Assembly: GCF_020447315.1 (NCBI RefSeq)
Contig: NZ_JAJADQ010000006.1
Location: forward strand, 297,403-361,402
Source: Hymenobacter nitidus
GTDB taxonomy: Bacteria > Bacteroidota > Bacteroidia > Cytophagales > Hymenobacteraceae
Direction of reading: 5' to 3'
Length of the DNA stretch: 64,000 nt
The stretch's first letter is position 1; every line of letters begins with the position of its first letter. Below, piece by piece: positions 51,096 to 60,111 of this stretch. The notes under the pieces are model-generated. The model made no database searches, was not told where the DNA came from, and worked only from the letters and a program-made list of their open reading frames with translations. Made by a program: the position numbers and the translations under genes.

Positions 51096-52253
51096 ATGTC
51101 TGGTATTACATATGGACAACTGATATGCGTGATTTGTCAGTCCGAATTACTTCAGAATAACAAAGACGCCGCTGCCCTTACTTGTACCGGGTGCGGACTT
51201 TCTTACCCATTGTTTGCCGGTTGTATTCCCATCATGCTCCCTGATTCGGTTCCGTACCGGGTGAATGCGTTTTGGCAGTACCAAAAACACCTGAGAGAAG
51301 CTCGGGCAACGCTGGCAGAGCTTCGCAAGGCCTCAACTTCGGTAGCGGCAGCAGCTCGAGCTTCCCTATTAGATGAAGCGCTTTCTACGAATGGCGGCTA
51401 TATAGCGCGCATTCAGCAGCAACTCGCAGCCACGTTGCCGACGGCGCTGCTGGCCCAGCCCGCAGAGCGGTTTCGGCCCTTGGCTTACTTCAGCAGCTTC
51501 TCCTACTTAAAAAGAGATTGGTGCGGCCTGCCGGCAGACGAACAGGAAATCCAGACCATCATGGAAGCCGTGCTGGCCGGGATGCCCGCAGTCATTGGTT
51601 CCCAGGCTCAGGTGCTGGTGCTGGGCGCGGGCACTGGCCGCGTGGCCGCGATGCTCAAAGACCACTTTCAGCAGGTGTACGCTATTGATTTGTCGCTCAC
51701 CATGGCTTGTCAATACCATGATTTGGTGGAACAGGGAGCTATTCGGTTCTATGATATTCAGTCTAAGAATGCACGCACCCTGGCTGAACAAGCACGTGAG
51801 CAGTGGGCAACCGTCGGTCTGGTGCCTGGCCTTGAGGCGGGGTCGGTGCACTATTGCGTGGCCGACGTAAAGCAGATACCGTTGCCCACCAATTCGGTTT
51901 CAGCCGTTGTTTCGGTCTATTTCACGGATACTGTGCCGCTTAAGGACTACCTCCCGGAAGTGAAGCGGGTGCTGGAGCCCGGAGGAGCTTTTATCCATTT
52001 TGGGCCCCTGGAGTACCATTTCTCAGATATTAGTGCGCATTTATCGGTTGAGGAAGTGCGGGAAGTATTCGAAGCTCATGGCTTTCGGGTAGCACAGGAA
52101 CAGGAAATAACGACCAACCATTTGTTCCGACCGGAATCCTTGGCCTGCAAAACTTACCATAACTGGTCTTTCAGTGCCGTTCTGGCGGACAAGGAAAAGC
52201 CTCTTAACCAGCAGGTGAAGGCGACCAGTGTACCCCTGGCGGAGTATATCTAG
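51096..52253 (+). CDS. Zinc-ribbon methyltransferase (Trm112-like N terminus, SAM domain)
   Basis: About 385 residues. An N-terminal zinc ribbon has C11-x2-C14 and C30-x2-C33. A middle region has YLKRDW (137-142), reminiscent of N2227/carnosine methyltransferase-like proteins. The SAM domain has VLVLGAGTGRVAAML (174-187), YAIDLSLTM, and VKRVLEPGGAFIHFGP. It probably methylates a peptide or small molecule. It lies 56 bp after the hydroxylase-like gene in the same orientation. The substrate is inferred from context only. Confidence 0.65.
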   Translation: MSGITYGQLICVICQSELLQNNKDAAALTCTGCGLSYPLFAGCIPIMLPDSVPYRVNAFWQYQKHLREARATLAELRKASTSVAAAARASLLDEALSTNGGYIARIQQQLAATLPTALLAQPAERFRPLAYFSSFSYLKRDWCGLPADEQEIQTIMEAVLAGMPAVIGSQAQVLVLGAGTGRVAAMLKDHFQQVYAIDLSLTMACQYHDLVEQGAIRFYDIQSKNARTLAEQAREQWATVGLVPGLEAGSVHYCVADVKQIPLPTNSVSAVVSVYFTDTVPLKDYLPEVKRVLEPGGAFIHFGPLEYHFSDISAHLSVEEVREVFEAHGFRVAQEQEITTNHLFRPESLACKTYHNWSFSAVLADKEKPLNQQVKATSVPLAEYI

Positions 52254-52346
52254 CACCGCAGGCCGGCCAGTTGACACCAGCGTGAAAGCAAGTAAAAAAG
52301 CCAGCCAAGTATTTTATTAACAGTGAATTATATAAATATTATTGAT

Positions 52347-52976
52347 ATGAATATGTTTGCTAATAGCAGCGTCGCCAGCAAGGTGCAGCCTGCCCCGCAC
52401 GCCGGGAGCAACACGGTGCCCGCGCCGCGAAAAACGCTCGTTGCCACGTTGCGGCTCTTGGAGCCAACAGTAGCCCCTAGGTTGGCTCTCGACCTGGGCT
52501 GTGGCTCCGGCCCCGATACGCTGGAGCTGCTGAGCCATAACTGGGACGTAGTGGCTCTGGATGCCAACCCGGAAGCTCTGGCCACGCTGCTGACCCAGAC
52601 GCCCGCCCACCAGATGGCCCAGCTGACCACCCGGCTAATGGACTTTGCGGAGCTACAAGCCGCCTCCCTGCCCGAATTTGATCTGGTAAATGCCAGCTTC
52701 AGTATCCCCTACTGCCTTCCGCGCCACTTCCATCCATTCTGGGCTGAGGTGCGGCAACTTATCCGGCGCCGCGGCTGGTTTTGCGGCCATTTCTTCGGGC
52801 TGCGAGACGACGCAAGCCAACAGCCTGACATGATGCTTCACTCCTTGGCCGATATTTATGACTTGTTCACCGGATTCGAGCTGGAAATGCTCAGTGGTGT
52901 CGAGAAAGATAAGGTGCAACCCGATGGCAGCGTGAAGCACAGCCATGTGGTGTCCGTTATTGCGCGCAAGTGCTAA
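52347..52976 (+). CDS. Class I SAM methyltransferase of the TehB-like group
   Basis: About 209 residues from ATG 52347 (GTG 52323 and ATG 52353 are alternatives). Motif I LALDLGCGSGPDTLELL, VVALDANPEALATLL, FDLVNASFSIPYCLP and the RRGWFCGHFFGLRDDA block match the TehB/tellurite methyltransferase type of fold. Second methyltransferase in the cluster; target unknown but likely a maturing peptide. Confidence 0.7.
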   Translation: MNMFANSSVASKVQPAPHAGSNTVPAPRKTLVATLRLLEPTVAPRLALDLGCGSGPDTLELLSHNWDVVALDANPEALATLLTQTPAHQMAQLTTRLMDFAELQAASLPEFDLVNASFSIPYCLPRHFHPFWAEVRQLIRRRGWFCGHFFGLRDDASQQPDMMLHSLADIYDLFTGFELEMLSGVEKDKVQPDGSVKHSHVVSVIARKC

Positions 52977-53029
52977 ACAAGCCACTTATTATATCTATAT
53001 TTTTTATTACTGCTTAAAGCCTATATACG

Positions 53030-53542
53030 ATGACAATGACCGTGACAAACAAATTAACGCTCTGTACGCTAGAGCACGCTATGTCCTACGAGTTTCCTAA
53101 TCTTATTTACAAGTTCATGGAGCTGTATTCAATTTCTGAGGAGGAAGCGGAAAAGATATTCATGGACGTCAAGATATGGCTCTGGCTGAACGCGAAAGCC
53201 CGCACGGACGGCTTCAGGGGCCTGTCAGTCAATGAGGACCTGTTCATGCTGGACGAGATGTGGCATGCGTTTATCCTGTTTACGTATGAGTACACGCAGT
53301 TTTGTCACTCACGCTTTGGCATGTATATGCACCACCGGCCGACGACCAAAGCCGAGAAAGACGCTTTCAAGGAATTAGTTGTGACGGATCGGGATGAAGC
53401 CGTCCGAATTAAGAACGAAGACCTGGATAAACAGTATGAGTATATCCTTGATGCAGTCGGAATAGAAGTATTGGAACGGTGGTATTTATATTATCCGCAG
53501 ACCTATCACAAGGTGGCGCGGGAAGAATTGCGCGTTAAATAG
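53030..53542 (+). CDS. Small protein with WH...FC...HH motif, glycine-rich-domain-protein-like
   Basis: About 170 residues. The conserved LDEMWHAFILFTYEYTQFCHSRFGMYMHHRP (shown here in part) holds Trp78, His79, Cys92, His93 and His101-102, the pattern of the DUF1399 / glycine-rich-domain-containing small protein family, whose WH.f...t..Y..FC...fG...HH spacing suggests a metal or haem site. Function in the cluster is unknown; it could be an oxidase partner or a structural helper. Helical N and C termini flank it. Confidence 0.5.
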   Translation: MTMTVTNKLTLCTLEHAMSYEFPNLIYKFMELYSISEEEAEKIFMDVKIWLWLNAKARTDGFRGLSVNEDLFMLDEMWHAFILFTYEYTQFCHSRFGMYMHHRPTTKAEKDAFKELVVTDRDEAVRIKNEDLDKQYEYILDAVGIEVLERWYLYYPQTYHKVAREELRVK

Positions 53543-53561
53543 ATTAAATAAACGCCTTGCA

Positions 53562-53581
53562 GCTGCCGCCGAAAGCGGCAT
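53562..53581. repeat. Small inverted repeat before the exporter gene
   Basis: TGCCGC and GCGGCA flank CGAAA, giving a short GC-rich stem with a tight loop in the 94-bp gap before the ABC exporter. No T-run follows, so it may be only a weak pause or mRNA structure. Confidence 0.35.
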
Positions 53582-53644
53582 GGCTAAGCGCAGGATGCAT
53601 CGGGCGCAAATTATATAGAGTTATTATCCTTATTAGTGTGGCTT

Positions 53645-55843
53645 ATGCTGAGTTTTCCTTTCTATAAACAGCTGGATAAAAGTGACTGCGGGCCAACGTG
53701 TCTGAAGATGATTGCCAAACACTACGGCAAGCTCTACTCCAACGACTTTCTGCGCTCGAAGTGCTTTATCACCAAAAACGGGGTGTCGGCGGCGGGGCTG
53801 GCCGAGGGTGCCGAGTCCATTGGCCTTCGCTCCCTGGGCATTGAGGCCGACTACCAGACGCTGAGCCATGATGTGCCCCTGCCCTGCATCGCGCACTGGC
53901 GCCAGAAGCACTTTGTGGTCGTCTATAAGGTGAAGAACGACGTGGTATACGTGGCCGATCCGGCCTACGGGCTGCTGAAGTACACGAAGGAAAAGTTTCT
54001 GGAAGGCTGGCTCTACGGCAGCGCCAACGAAAGCAAGGAAGGCATTCTGCTGCTGCTCGAGCCCTCCCCCGAGTTCTACGAGCTGGAAAACCCGTCCCAG
54101 AAAAAGCCCATGGGCTTCGGCTACCTGCTGCCCTACTTCAAGCCCCACTACCGCGTTCTGAAACAGCTGTTTCTGGCGCTGCTGCTGCTCAGTATCATTC
54201 AGCTGGTGGTGCCCTTCCTGACCCAGTCCATCATCGACTACGGCATCAACTACCAGAATACCAGGTTCATCTACATCATCCTGTTTGGGCAGCTGATGCT
54301 GTTCTTTTCCCAGACGTTTATTCGCATCGTGGTCGACTGGCTGCTGATGCACATGGGCTCCCGTATCAACCTGAGTCTGGTGTCGGACTTCCTGATCAAG
54401 ATCATGAAGCTGCCCACCACCTTTTTCGATTCCAAGCTGATCGGCGACCTGCTCAACCGTTTGGATGACCACCGCCGGGTAGAAGCTTTTCTTTCGGCCG
54501 ACACGCTGAACATGCTGTTTTCGCTGTTCAGCCTCGTGGTATTCGGCGGCGTGCTGGCCTATTTTAACGTCAGCATCTTCGTTTTCTACGCCATTGGCAC
54601 CACGCTCTACATCGTGTGGGTGCTGGCCTTCATTAAGAAGCGGGCGATGCTCGACTATGTGACCTTCGACCAGCTTTCCAGCAGCCAGAGCAAGGTTATT
54701 GAGCTGATTACGGGCATGCGTGAGATTAAGCTTAACAACTCCGAGAAACGTCGCCGCTGGGAGTACGAGGCCTCGCAGGTAAACCTACACCGCACCACCA
54801 TCAAGAGCCTCACCCTGTCGCAGTACCAGCGCAACGGCGGCGTGTTTATCAGCGAGCTGAAGAACATTCTGATTACGTTTTTCGCGGCCAAGTCCGTCAT
54901 TGCCGGCGACATTACCCTGGGCACCATGCTGGCTATTCAGTTTATCATCGGCCAGCTCAACAACCCGATTCGCTACTTCATCAACTTCGTGGAATCGTAT
55001 CAGCGGGCCAAAATCGGGCTGGAGCGCATCGAAGACGTGCACACCACCGACAACGAAGAAATCAACACCGAGGACAAGCTGCACGAGCTGCCGAACTGCA
55101 AGACGCTGCGGTGCAGCAACGTGTGCTTTCAGTACGGCGCCACCAACACGCCCATTGTACTCAAGGACCTTAACATCGAGATTCCCGAGGGCAAGGTCAC
55201 GGCCATCGTGGGGGCCAGCGGCAGCGGTAAAACGACGCTGCTCAAGCTCCTGCTGCGCCTCTACGACCCTACCAGCGGCTCCATCAAGATTGGCAACACC
55301 AATATCCACGACATCAGCATCAAGCAGTGGCGCGACCAGTGCGGGGCCGTGATGCAGGACGGCTTTATCTTCAGCGACACCATCGCGCGCAACATCACCG
55401 AGTCGGACCCCGAGGGCATCATCGACCGGGAGCGGCTGAAGCACGCGGTGCAGGTGGCCAACCTCACGGAGTTTATCGAGTCGTTGCCGGCGGGCTACAA
55501 CACCAAGCTGATGGCCGGCGGCGTTTCGCTCAGCGGCGGCCAGAACCAGCGCATTCTCATTGCCCGGGCCGTGTATAAGAACCCCGATTTCCTGTTTTTC
55601 GACGAGGCTACCAGCGCCCTGGACGCCAACAATGAGCGGGTGATTATGAACAACCTGGAGGAGTTTTTCCAGGGCAAAACCGTGGTCATCATTGCCCACC
55701 GCCTCAGCACGGTGCAGAAGGCCGACCAGGTGCTGGTGCTGGCCGACGGCCGCGTGCACGAAATGGGCGGCCACGCCGAGCTGATCAGCAAGAAAGGGGC
55801 GTACTATGGCCTCATCAAAAACCAGCTCGAACTCGGGAGCTGA
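53645..55843 (+). CDS. Peptidase-containing ABC exporter (C39 peptidase, PCAT type)
   Basis: About 732 residues from ATG 53645 (GTG 53636 would add three). The N-terminal C39 peptidase has Cys15 in KSDCGPTCL, His89 in WRQKHFVVVY and Asp105 in VADPAYG, the triad that cuts after double-Gly leaders. Six membrane segments follow (about 160-460), then an ATPase domain with GASGSGKTT (Walker A), LSGGQNQR (signature), FLFFDEATSALD (Walker B) and IIAHRLS. It cleaves and exports the peptides encoded upstream. Confidence 0.93.
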   Translation: MLSFPFYKQLDKSDCGPTCLKMIAKHYGKLYSNDFLRSKCFITKNGVSAAGLAEGAESIGLRSLGIEADYQTLSHDVPLPCIAHWRQKHFVVVYKVKNDVVYVADPAYGLLKYTKEKFLEGWLYGSANESKEGILLLLEPSPEFYELENPSQKKPMGFGYLLPYFKPHYRVLKQLFLALLLLSIIQLVVPFLTQSIIDYGINYQNTRFIYIILFGQLMLFFSQTFIRIVVDWLLMHMGSRINLSLVSDFLIKIMKLPTTFFDSKLIGDLLNRLDDHRRVEAFLSADTLNMLFSLFSLVVFGGVLAYFNVSIFVFYAIGTTLYIVWVLAFIKKRAMLDYVTFDQLSSSQSKVIELITGMREIKLNNSEKRRRWEYEASQVNLHRTTIKSLTLSQYQRNGGVFISELKNILITFFAAKSVIAGDITLGTMLAIQFIIGQLNNPIRYFINFVESYQRAKIGLERIEDVHTTDNEEINTEDKLHELPNCKTLRCSNVCFQYGATNTPIVLKDLNIEIPEGKVTAIVGASGSGKTTLLKLLLRLYDPTSGSIKIGNTNIHDISIKQWRDQCGAVMQDGFIFSDTIARNITESDPEGIIDRERLKHAVQVANLTEFIESLPAGYNTKLMAGGVSLSGGQNQRILIARAVYKNPDFLFFDEATSALDANNERVIMNNLEEFFQGKTVVIIAHRLSTVQKADQVLVLADGRVHEMGGHAELISKKGAYYGLIKNQLELGS

Positions 55844-55898
55844 AGCCTGCCCCGGCCGCTGGCCGTTCGTTTATCTATCCTATTATCAGAAAGTTATT

Positions 55899-57200
55899 AT
55901 GTCGGTACGCCTCAGTAAGCTAGAGCAGGTTGACGAGAAAAGTGAGTACGTCAAGGACTTTATCAGCGCGAAATCCGCCTGGTTTATCCGCAGCGGCATC
56001 TACCTCATGGCGCTGGTCACGGCGGCGCTGCTCACCATTAGCTGTCTGGTGGAATATCCGGACAAGATTACCACCCAGATTACCATCACCACCCTGTCGC
56101 CGCCCCTGAACGTCGTGACGCAGGCCAGCGGCAACCTGCTGCTGACGGTACAGGAAAACCAGGTGGTGAGCAAAGGTCAGACGCTGGCTTACGTGGCCAA
56201 CTCGGCCAACAGCGCGGCGGTAATGCAGCTGAAGCAGGCCGTGCAGCAGGCCGACCTGAGTCAGCGCCCGGCCCCGGCGCTGCAAACCCTGCTGCAGTTT
56301 CAGCGCCAGCAGCTCGGCGAAATCTACAAGGACTATTCCGAGCTGATTATCAGCGCCAAAAACGTGGTGCTGTTTGACGACATCACCCGGCTTGACCAGC
56401 AGGCCCGGCTGCTGGAGCTGGAGGTCACGAAATACCAGGCCTTTTTGCGGAAGCGGCAACACCAGATCGGCCTGCTCACCGCGGAAACTCAGCTCGTGCA
56501 GCGCGACTATAGCCGCAATGTGCAGCTGTTTGGCAAGGGTGTCATTGCCTCGGCGCAGCTGGAAGTGAAAGAGCGGGAGCTGCTGCAAGCCAAAGAGGCT
56601 CTGCAGACCGCGTCCCTGAGCTTCAGCGAAACCGATATTCGGCTGGTGGAAATCCAAAAAGCCCTCAACGACATTGCCGTGCAGAATCAGCAGCGCAAGC
56701 AGGAGCTGAGTGCCACGCTGCTGGAAGCCCAGAAAAAGCTGCTGGGCCAGATTGCGCTATGGGAGCAGAAATACGTGCTGACCTCGCCCATGGCCGGGCG
56801 CGTGGCCTTCTTCAAGTTCTGGAGCAATAGCCAGTTTGCCACCCAGGGCGAGAGTGTTTTTACCGTGCTGCCGGCCAACAGCACCGACATCATCGGCAAG
56901 GTGATTATGCCGGCCCTGAACTCGGCCAAGGTGCGGGTGGGCCAGAAAGTGGTTATCAAGCTCAACGACTACCAGTACCGCGAATTCGGCCAGGTCAAGG
57001 GCGTTGTCGAGTCCATTTCGCTGATTCCCAAAAACCAGGAGTACTCTATTCAGGTGCATCTGCCCGAAAAGCTGCTCACTACTTACAAGAAGAAGCTGGC
57101 TTTCCGGACCGAAATGCAGGGCTCGGCCGAAATCATCACCGAAGACCTGCGCCTGATCGAGCGGATATACTACCAGTTCCGCGGGCTGTTTATGGCCTGA
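55899..57200 (+). CDS. HlyD-family membrane-fusion / adaptor protein
   Basis: About 433 residues from ATG 55899. One membrane segment (about 30-50) is followed by a lipoyl-like and a long coiled-coil region (QQADLSQRPAPALQTLLQFQRQQ to about 300) and a C-terminal beta-barrel (VRVGQKVVIKLNDYQYREFGQVKG). It links the ABC exporter to the outer envelope and completes the export complex. It ends the cluster; an AraC gene follows on the other strand, 14 bp away. Confidence 0.9.
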   Translation: MSVRLSKLEQVDEKSEYVKDFISAKSAWFIRSGIYLMALVTAALLTISCLVEYPDKITTQITITTLSPPLNVVTQASGNLLLTVQENQVVSKGQTLAYVANSANSAAVMQLKQAVQQADLSQRPAPALQTLLQFQRQQLGEIYKDYSELIISAKNVVLFDDITRLDQQARLLELEVTKYQAFLRKRQHQIGLLTAETQLVQRDYSRNVQLFGKGVIASAQLEVKERELLQAKEALQTASLSFSETDIRLVEIQKALNDIAVQNQQRKQELSATLLEAQKKLLGQIALWEQKYVLTSPMAGRVAFFKFWSNSQFATQGESVFTVLPANSTDIIGKVIMPALNSAKVRVGQKVVIKLNDYQYREFGQVKGVVESISLIPKNQEYSIQVHLPEKLLTTYKKKLAFRTEMQGSAEIITEDLRLIERIYYQFRGLFMA

Positions 57201-57213
57201 GTTGCCGAACGGG

Positions 57214-58062
57214 CTACCCCGCTTTCTGCTCGCGGTAGGCCGAGGGCGTCTGGCCCGTTACGCGGCGAAACGTGCGGTTGAAGTGCGACAGGTTGTTGAA
57301 GCCGCTGGCGTAGCTGACCTCTGTGATGGGCATATCCTCCAGCAGCAGCAGCTGAGCGTGGCTGATACGGTACTCGTGCAGAAAGTTGGTGAGCGTCTGG
57401 CTGGTCATCTTCTTGAAGTAGCGGCAGAAAGCCGGCACCGACAGATGCGCCACGTCGGCCAGTTCCTGCACGCCGATGGGCTCGGCAAAGTGCTCCTGAA
57501 TGTACTGGTAGATGCGGCCCAGGCGCTTTTGTTCTTTCACCTGCGCCCCGGAACTGCCCATTTCCGCGTGCAGCTCGGTCACGTCGTCGGCTTCGGCCAG
57601 GTGGTAGAGTAGCTGTAGCAGCGTGAGCAGGCGCCGGTGGGCGGGCTGCCCCAGCATTTGCCGCAGGGCCTCGCCCACTACGGCCCGGGTTTCGGAGCCA
57701 AACGACAGCCCTTGGGCCGAGCGCACAAACAGTTGCTGCACGGCGGCCAGCTCGGGGCGTTTCAGAAAACTGTCGCCCAGGAAGTCGGCCCGCAGCTGCA
57801 GCACAATTTGCTCAAACGGGCCTTTCTGCTCGTGGCTGAAGCTCAGGTGCGGCAGGTTAGGCCCCATAAACAGCAGCTCGCCGCCCTCGTAGCGCGACAC
57901 ATGCTGCCCGATATGGCGGCGGCCACTGCCCTGCGGAATATAGAGCAATTCAAACTCGGGGTGATAGTGCCACAGAATACCGCCTTCCTGGGCCTCGGTG
58001 TAGTGCAGCAGGGTGAAGGAGCTGCCGGCCGACGGCTGAATGGGTTCGAACTCTAACTTCAT
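57214..58062 (-). CDS. AraC family transcriptional regulator with cupin domain
   Basis: About 282 residues. The N-terminal cupin has WHYHPEFELLYIPQGSGRRHIG; the C-terminal AraC DNA-binding region has VQELADVAHLSVPAFCRYFKKMTSQTLTNFL and VSYASGFNNLSHFNRTFRRVTGQTPSAYR. It binds a small ligand and activates or represses. It is divergent from the MFS gene and convergent to the HlyD gene, so the natural target is the MFS gene; a link with the peptide cluster is not shown. Confidence 0.9.
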   Translation of the reverse strand: MKLEFEPIQPSAGSSFTLLHYTEAQEGGILWHYHPEFELLYIPQGSGRRHIGQHVSRYEGGELLFMGPNLPHLSFSHEQKGPFEQIVLQLRADFLGDSFLKRPELAAVQQLFVRSAQGLSFGSETRAVVGEALRQMLGQPAHRRLLTLLQLLYHLAEADDVTELHAEMGSSGAQVKEQKRLGRIYQYIQEHFAEPIGVQELADVAHLSVPAFCRYFKKMTSQTLTNFLHEYRISHAQLLLLEDMPITEVSYASGFNNLSHFNRTFRRVTGQTPSAYREQKAG

Positions 58063-58169
58063 ACGTTGTTAACATACTATTGAAGCCTACAGCATGCCAT
58101 GACGCTAATTTAGGTAAAATAGCATTACAAGTGGCCAACCAGTACGTAGCCGCGGCCTGGGCGCTACCG

Positions 58170-58177
58170 TACCTTTG
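58170..58177 (+). promoter_or_regulatory. -7 element TACCTTTG before the MFS gene
   Basis: TACCTTTG matches TAnnTTTG and ends 19 bp before the ATG at 58197, giving a leader of roughly 13-15 nt. No clear -33 box; the spacing is consistent with a short-leader promoter. Confidence 0.45.
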
Positions 58178-58196
58178 CAGCGTAATCTGAGAAGTT

Positions 58197-59423
58197 ATGC
58201 CACGTCTGCTGCTAACTCACCGCCCCGAGGTGCCGGTTCTGCTGAACCGTGCCCGCTGGGCGGTAACGCTGATTTTCTTTCTGCACGGATTGCTGTTTGC
58301 TAACTGGGCGGCCCGCCTGCCCGAGCTGGAGCACCGCTACGGCATTGTGCACCGGGAGCTGGGGCAGGTTTTGTTCTGTAATGCGGTGGGCGCCTGGTGC
58401 GCTATGCCGCTGGCCGGCTGGCTCCTGCCCCGGCTCGGCAGCCGCCGTCTTACCACCATCGGGGCCCTGCTGTTCTGCGGATTCATTCCCGGACTGGCCC
58501 TGCTACACGGTATCGGCGAGTTGATGGTGCTGTTCCTGGTGTTGGGTGCTGCCACCGGGCTGCTGGATGTAGCTATGAACTCCCAGGCCATCCTGGTCGA
58601 AAACCAACGCCGGCAACCAGTTATGTCGTCCTTTCACGCTGCTTTCAGTCTGGGCGGCATGCTGGGCGCCGGCGCCGGGGCCCTGGCAGCTCACTATAGT
58701 CTGTCGTTTGCCACCCACCTGCTGAGCTTCTCCGCTGTGGCAGTGGCCTTGGTTCTGGTAGCGGCTGCCGCTTTGCTGCCTGAAGAAAACCTGCACCCGG
58801 ACGATGCTGCTCCGGACGAAGCACGGTCTGGCTTTCGTTGGCCAAGCCGGACGGTGGTGGCGCTGGGCGTGGTGGCCTTCTGCTGCATGTTGGGCGAAGG
58901 TGCCATGGCCGACTGGAGCACAATTTATCTGGTTCAGGATACGCAGGCCAGCCCTGCCCTGGCCCCGCTCGGGTACGCGGCTTTTTCCTTATCCATGGCT
59001 GCCGGCCGCCTCTGTGGCGACTGGCTCGGGGTGCAGGTGGGGCAGCGGCGACTTATCGTGTGTGGCGGGTTGCTGGCACTGGCCGGGTTGCTGAGCTTGC
59101 TGGTGCTGCCGCTCACGACAGTTGGTATCGGGGGCCTGTTTCTCATTGGCCTGGGTTTATCTACTATTATTCCCACGGTGTTCAGCGCTACCGGCCAGCA
59201 GCACAACATGGCCCCGGGCACGGCGCTGAGCGTTGTTTCCACCATCGGCTACGGCGGCTTTCTGCTGGGCCCACCAGTCATTGGCTGGCTCGCCGATGTG
59301 CTGACGCTACGCTTGGCCCTGGGCATTGTAGCGGGCCTGTTTGGGGTTCTGATTGCCGTTGGGCTAACGCTGCCAGCGGCCAAGCGCCAGACTGCCAAGC
59401 AGCTGGCCGGCCTCGACCAATAA
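58197..59423 (+). CDS. MFS transporter, YbjJ-like sugar permease type
   Basis: About 408 residues with 12 membrane segments. ANWAARLPELEHRYGI, LGAATGLLDVAMNSQAILVE and GPPVIGWLADVLTLRLALG are features of the YbjJ/fucP-like MFS subgroup, often drug or sugar exporters. It is divergent from the AraC regulator, which probably controls it. No exact substrate. Confidence 0.85.
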   Translation: MPRLLLTHRPEVPVLLNRARWAVTLIFFLHGLLFANWAARLPELEHRYGIVHRELGQVLFCNAVGAWCAMPLAGWLLPRLGSRRLTTIGALLFCGFIPGLALLHGIGELMVLFLVLGAATGLLDVAMNSQAILVENQRRQPVMSSFHAAFSLGGMLGAGAGALAAHYSLSFATHLLSFSAVAVALVLVAAAALLPEENLHPDDAAPDEARSGFRWPSRTVVALGVVAFCCMLGEGAMADWSTIYLVQDTQASPALAPLGYAAFSLSMAAGRLCGDWLGVQVGQRRLIVCGGLLALAGLLSLLVLPLTTVGIGGLFLIGLGLSTIIPTVFSATGQQHNMAPGTALSVVSTIGYGGFLLGPPVIGWLADVLTLRLALGIVAGLFGVLIAVGLTLPAAKRQTAKQLAGLDQ

Positions 59424-59556
59424 ATCCGTTTACCCGCCGGTAGTTTCTCGTCAGGTTTTGGCCGGGCACACCCTGCCGGTACACCGAGTCCAATTTCGGC
59501 GTTATCTTACCTGGGAGCTGCTACTGCTCACTGGCTGAACCCAAACGCTACAACCC

Positions 59557-59892
59557 ATGAAAACGACTAACTCACTGCCCGAAATTACTTCTGCCACCTC
59601 CCCCCGCCGCACCCACGAGCTAAAGATCTGGCCCGCCTGCTTTACCGCCGTCGAGTCGGGCGCCAAGCCATTCGACGTGCGTGAAAACGACCGGGACTTT
59701 CGGGTCGGCGACGTGCTCCTGCTACGCGAATACGAACCCGAAACCGAGCAGTACAGTGGCCGCACAGTGCTGCGGGCAGTTAGCTACGTGCTGCTGGGCG
59801 GCTCTTTCGGTCTGGAGGCCGGCTGGTGCGTGGTTGGTTTCGGCTCGTTGCCGCCGCTGCCGCCCGGCATCAACGACACCAAGCTGTGGTAA
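59557..59892 (+). CDS. DUF3850 domain protein (ASCH/PUA-like)
   Basis: About 111 residues. THELKIWPACFTAVESGAKPFDVRENDRDFRVGDVLLLREY and the later GRTVLRAVSYVL match DUF3850, a PUA-like/ASCH domain that may bind RNA or nucleotides. No signal. Function unknown. Upstream, a Leu/Gly-rich gap of 133 bp holds nothing clear. Confidence 0.8.
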   Translation: MKTTNSLPEITSATSPRRTHELKIWPACFTAVESGAKPFDVRENDRDFRVGDVLLLREYEPETEQYSGRTVLRAVSYVLLGGSFGLEAGWCVVGFGSLPPLPPGINDTKLW

Positions 59893-59961
59893 GCCTGCAC
59901 CCGTTTTTTTACTGCTGCTTGGCCATACACCGGCGGCTTTTCTTCACCAACTCTGTTTCCT

Positions 59962-60072
59962 ATGCACGTCCCTTTTGTCTGGTATCTATCTGCTCCCGAT
60001 AGCGCCCGGGTTTTCCGTTGGCTGCGTCGCTTCTTCTCTGTGCGAAAACACAAAAAAGCCCGGTTATACTAA
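59962..60072 (+). CDS. Possible 36-codon small protein ending inside a terminator stem
   Basis: ATG 59962 opens MHVPFVWYLSAPDSARVF and ends in a basic RRFFSVRKHKKARLY, with the stop inside the terminator hairpin at 60052-60087. Amphipathic and basic, but short and without family support, so this may be chance. Confidence 0.25.
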   Translation: MHVPFVWYLSAPDSARVFRWLRRFFSVRKHKKARLY

Positions 60073-60087
60073 CCAGGCTTTTTTTAT
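60052..60087. terminator. Bidirectional terminator between DUF3850 and LacI genes
   Basis: AAAAAAGCC(C)GGTT / AACC(A)GGCTTTTTTT with a 5-nt loop and A/T tracts on both sides. It is between convergent genes. Confidence 0.85.
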
Positions 60088-60111
60088 TGTCACTCACTGC
60101 GCATACTGCAC

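Noticed and set aside
57214..58062. AraC regulator as the controller of the peptide cluster
   Set aside because: It is convergent to the cluster and divergent from the MFS gene; gene order gives it a better partner.
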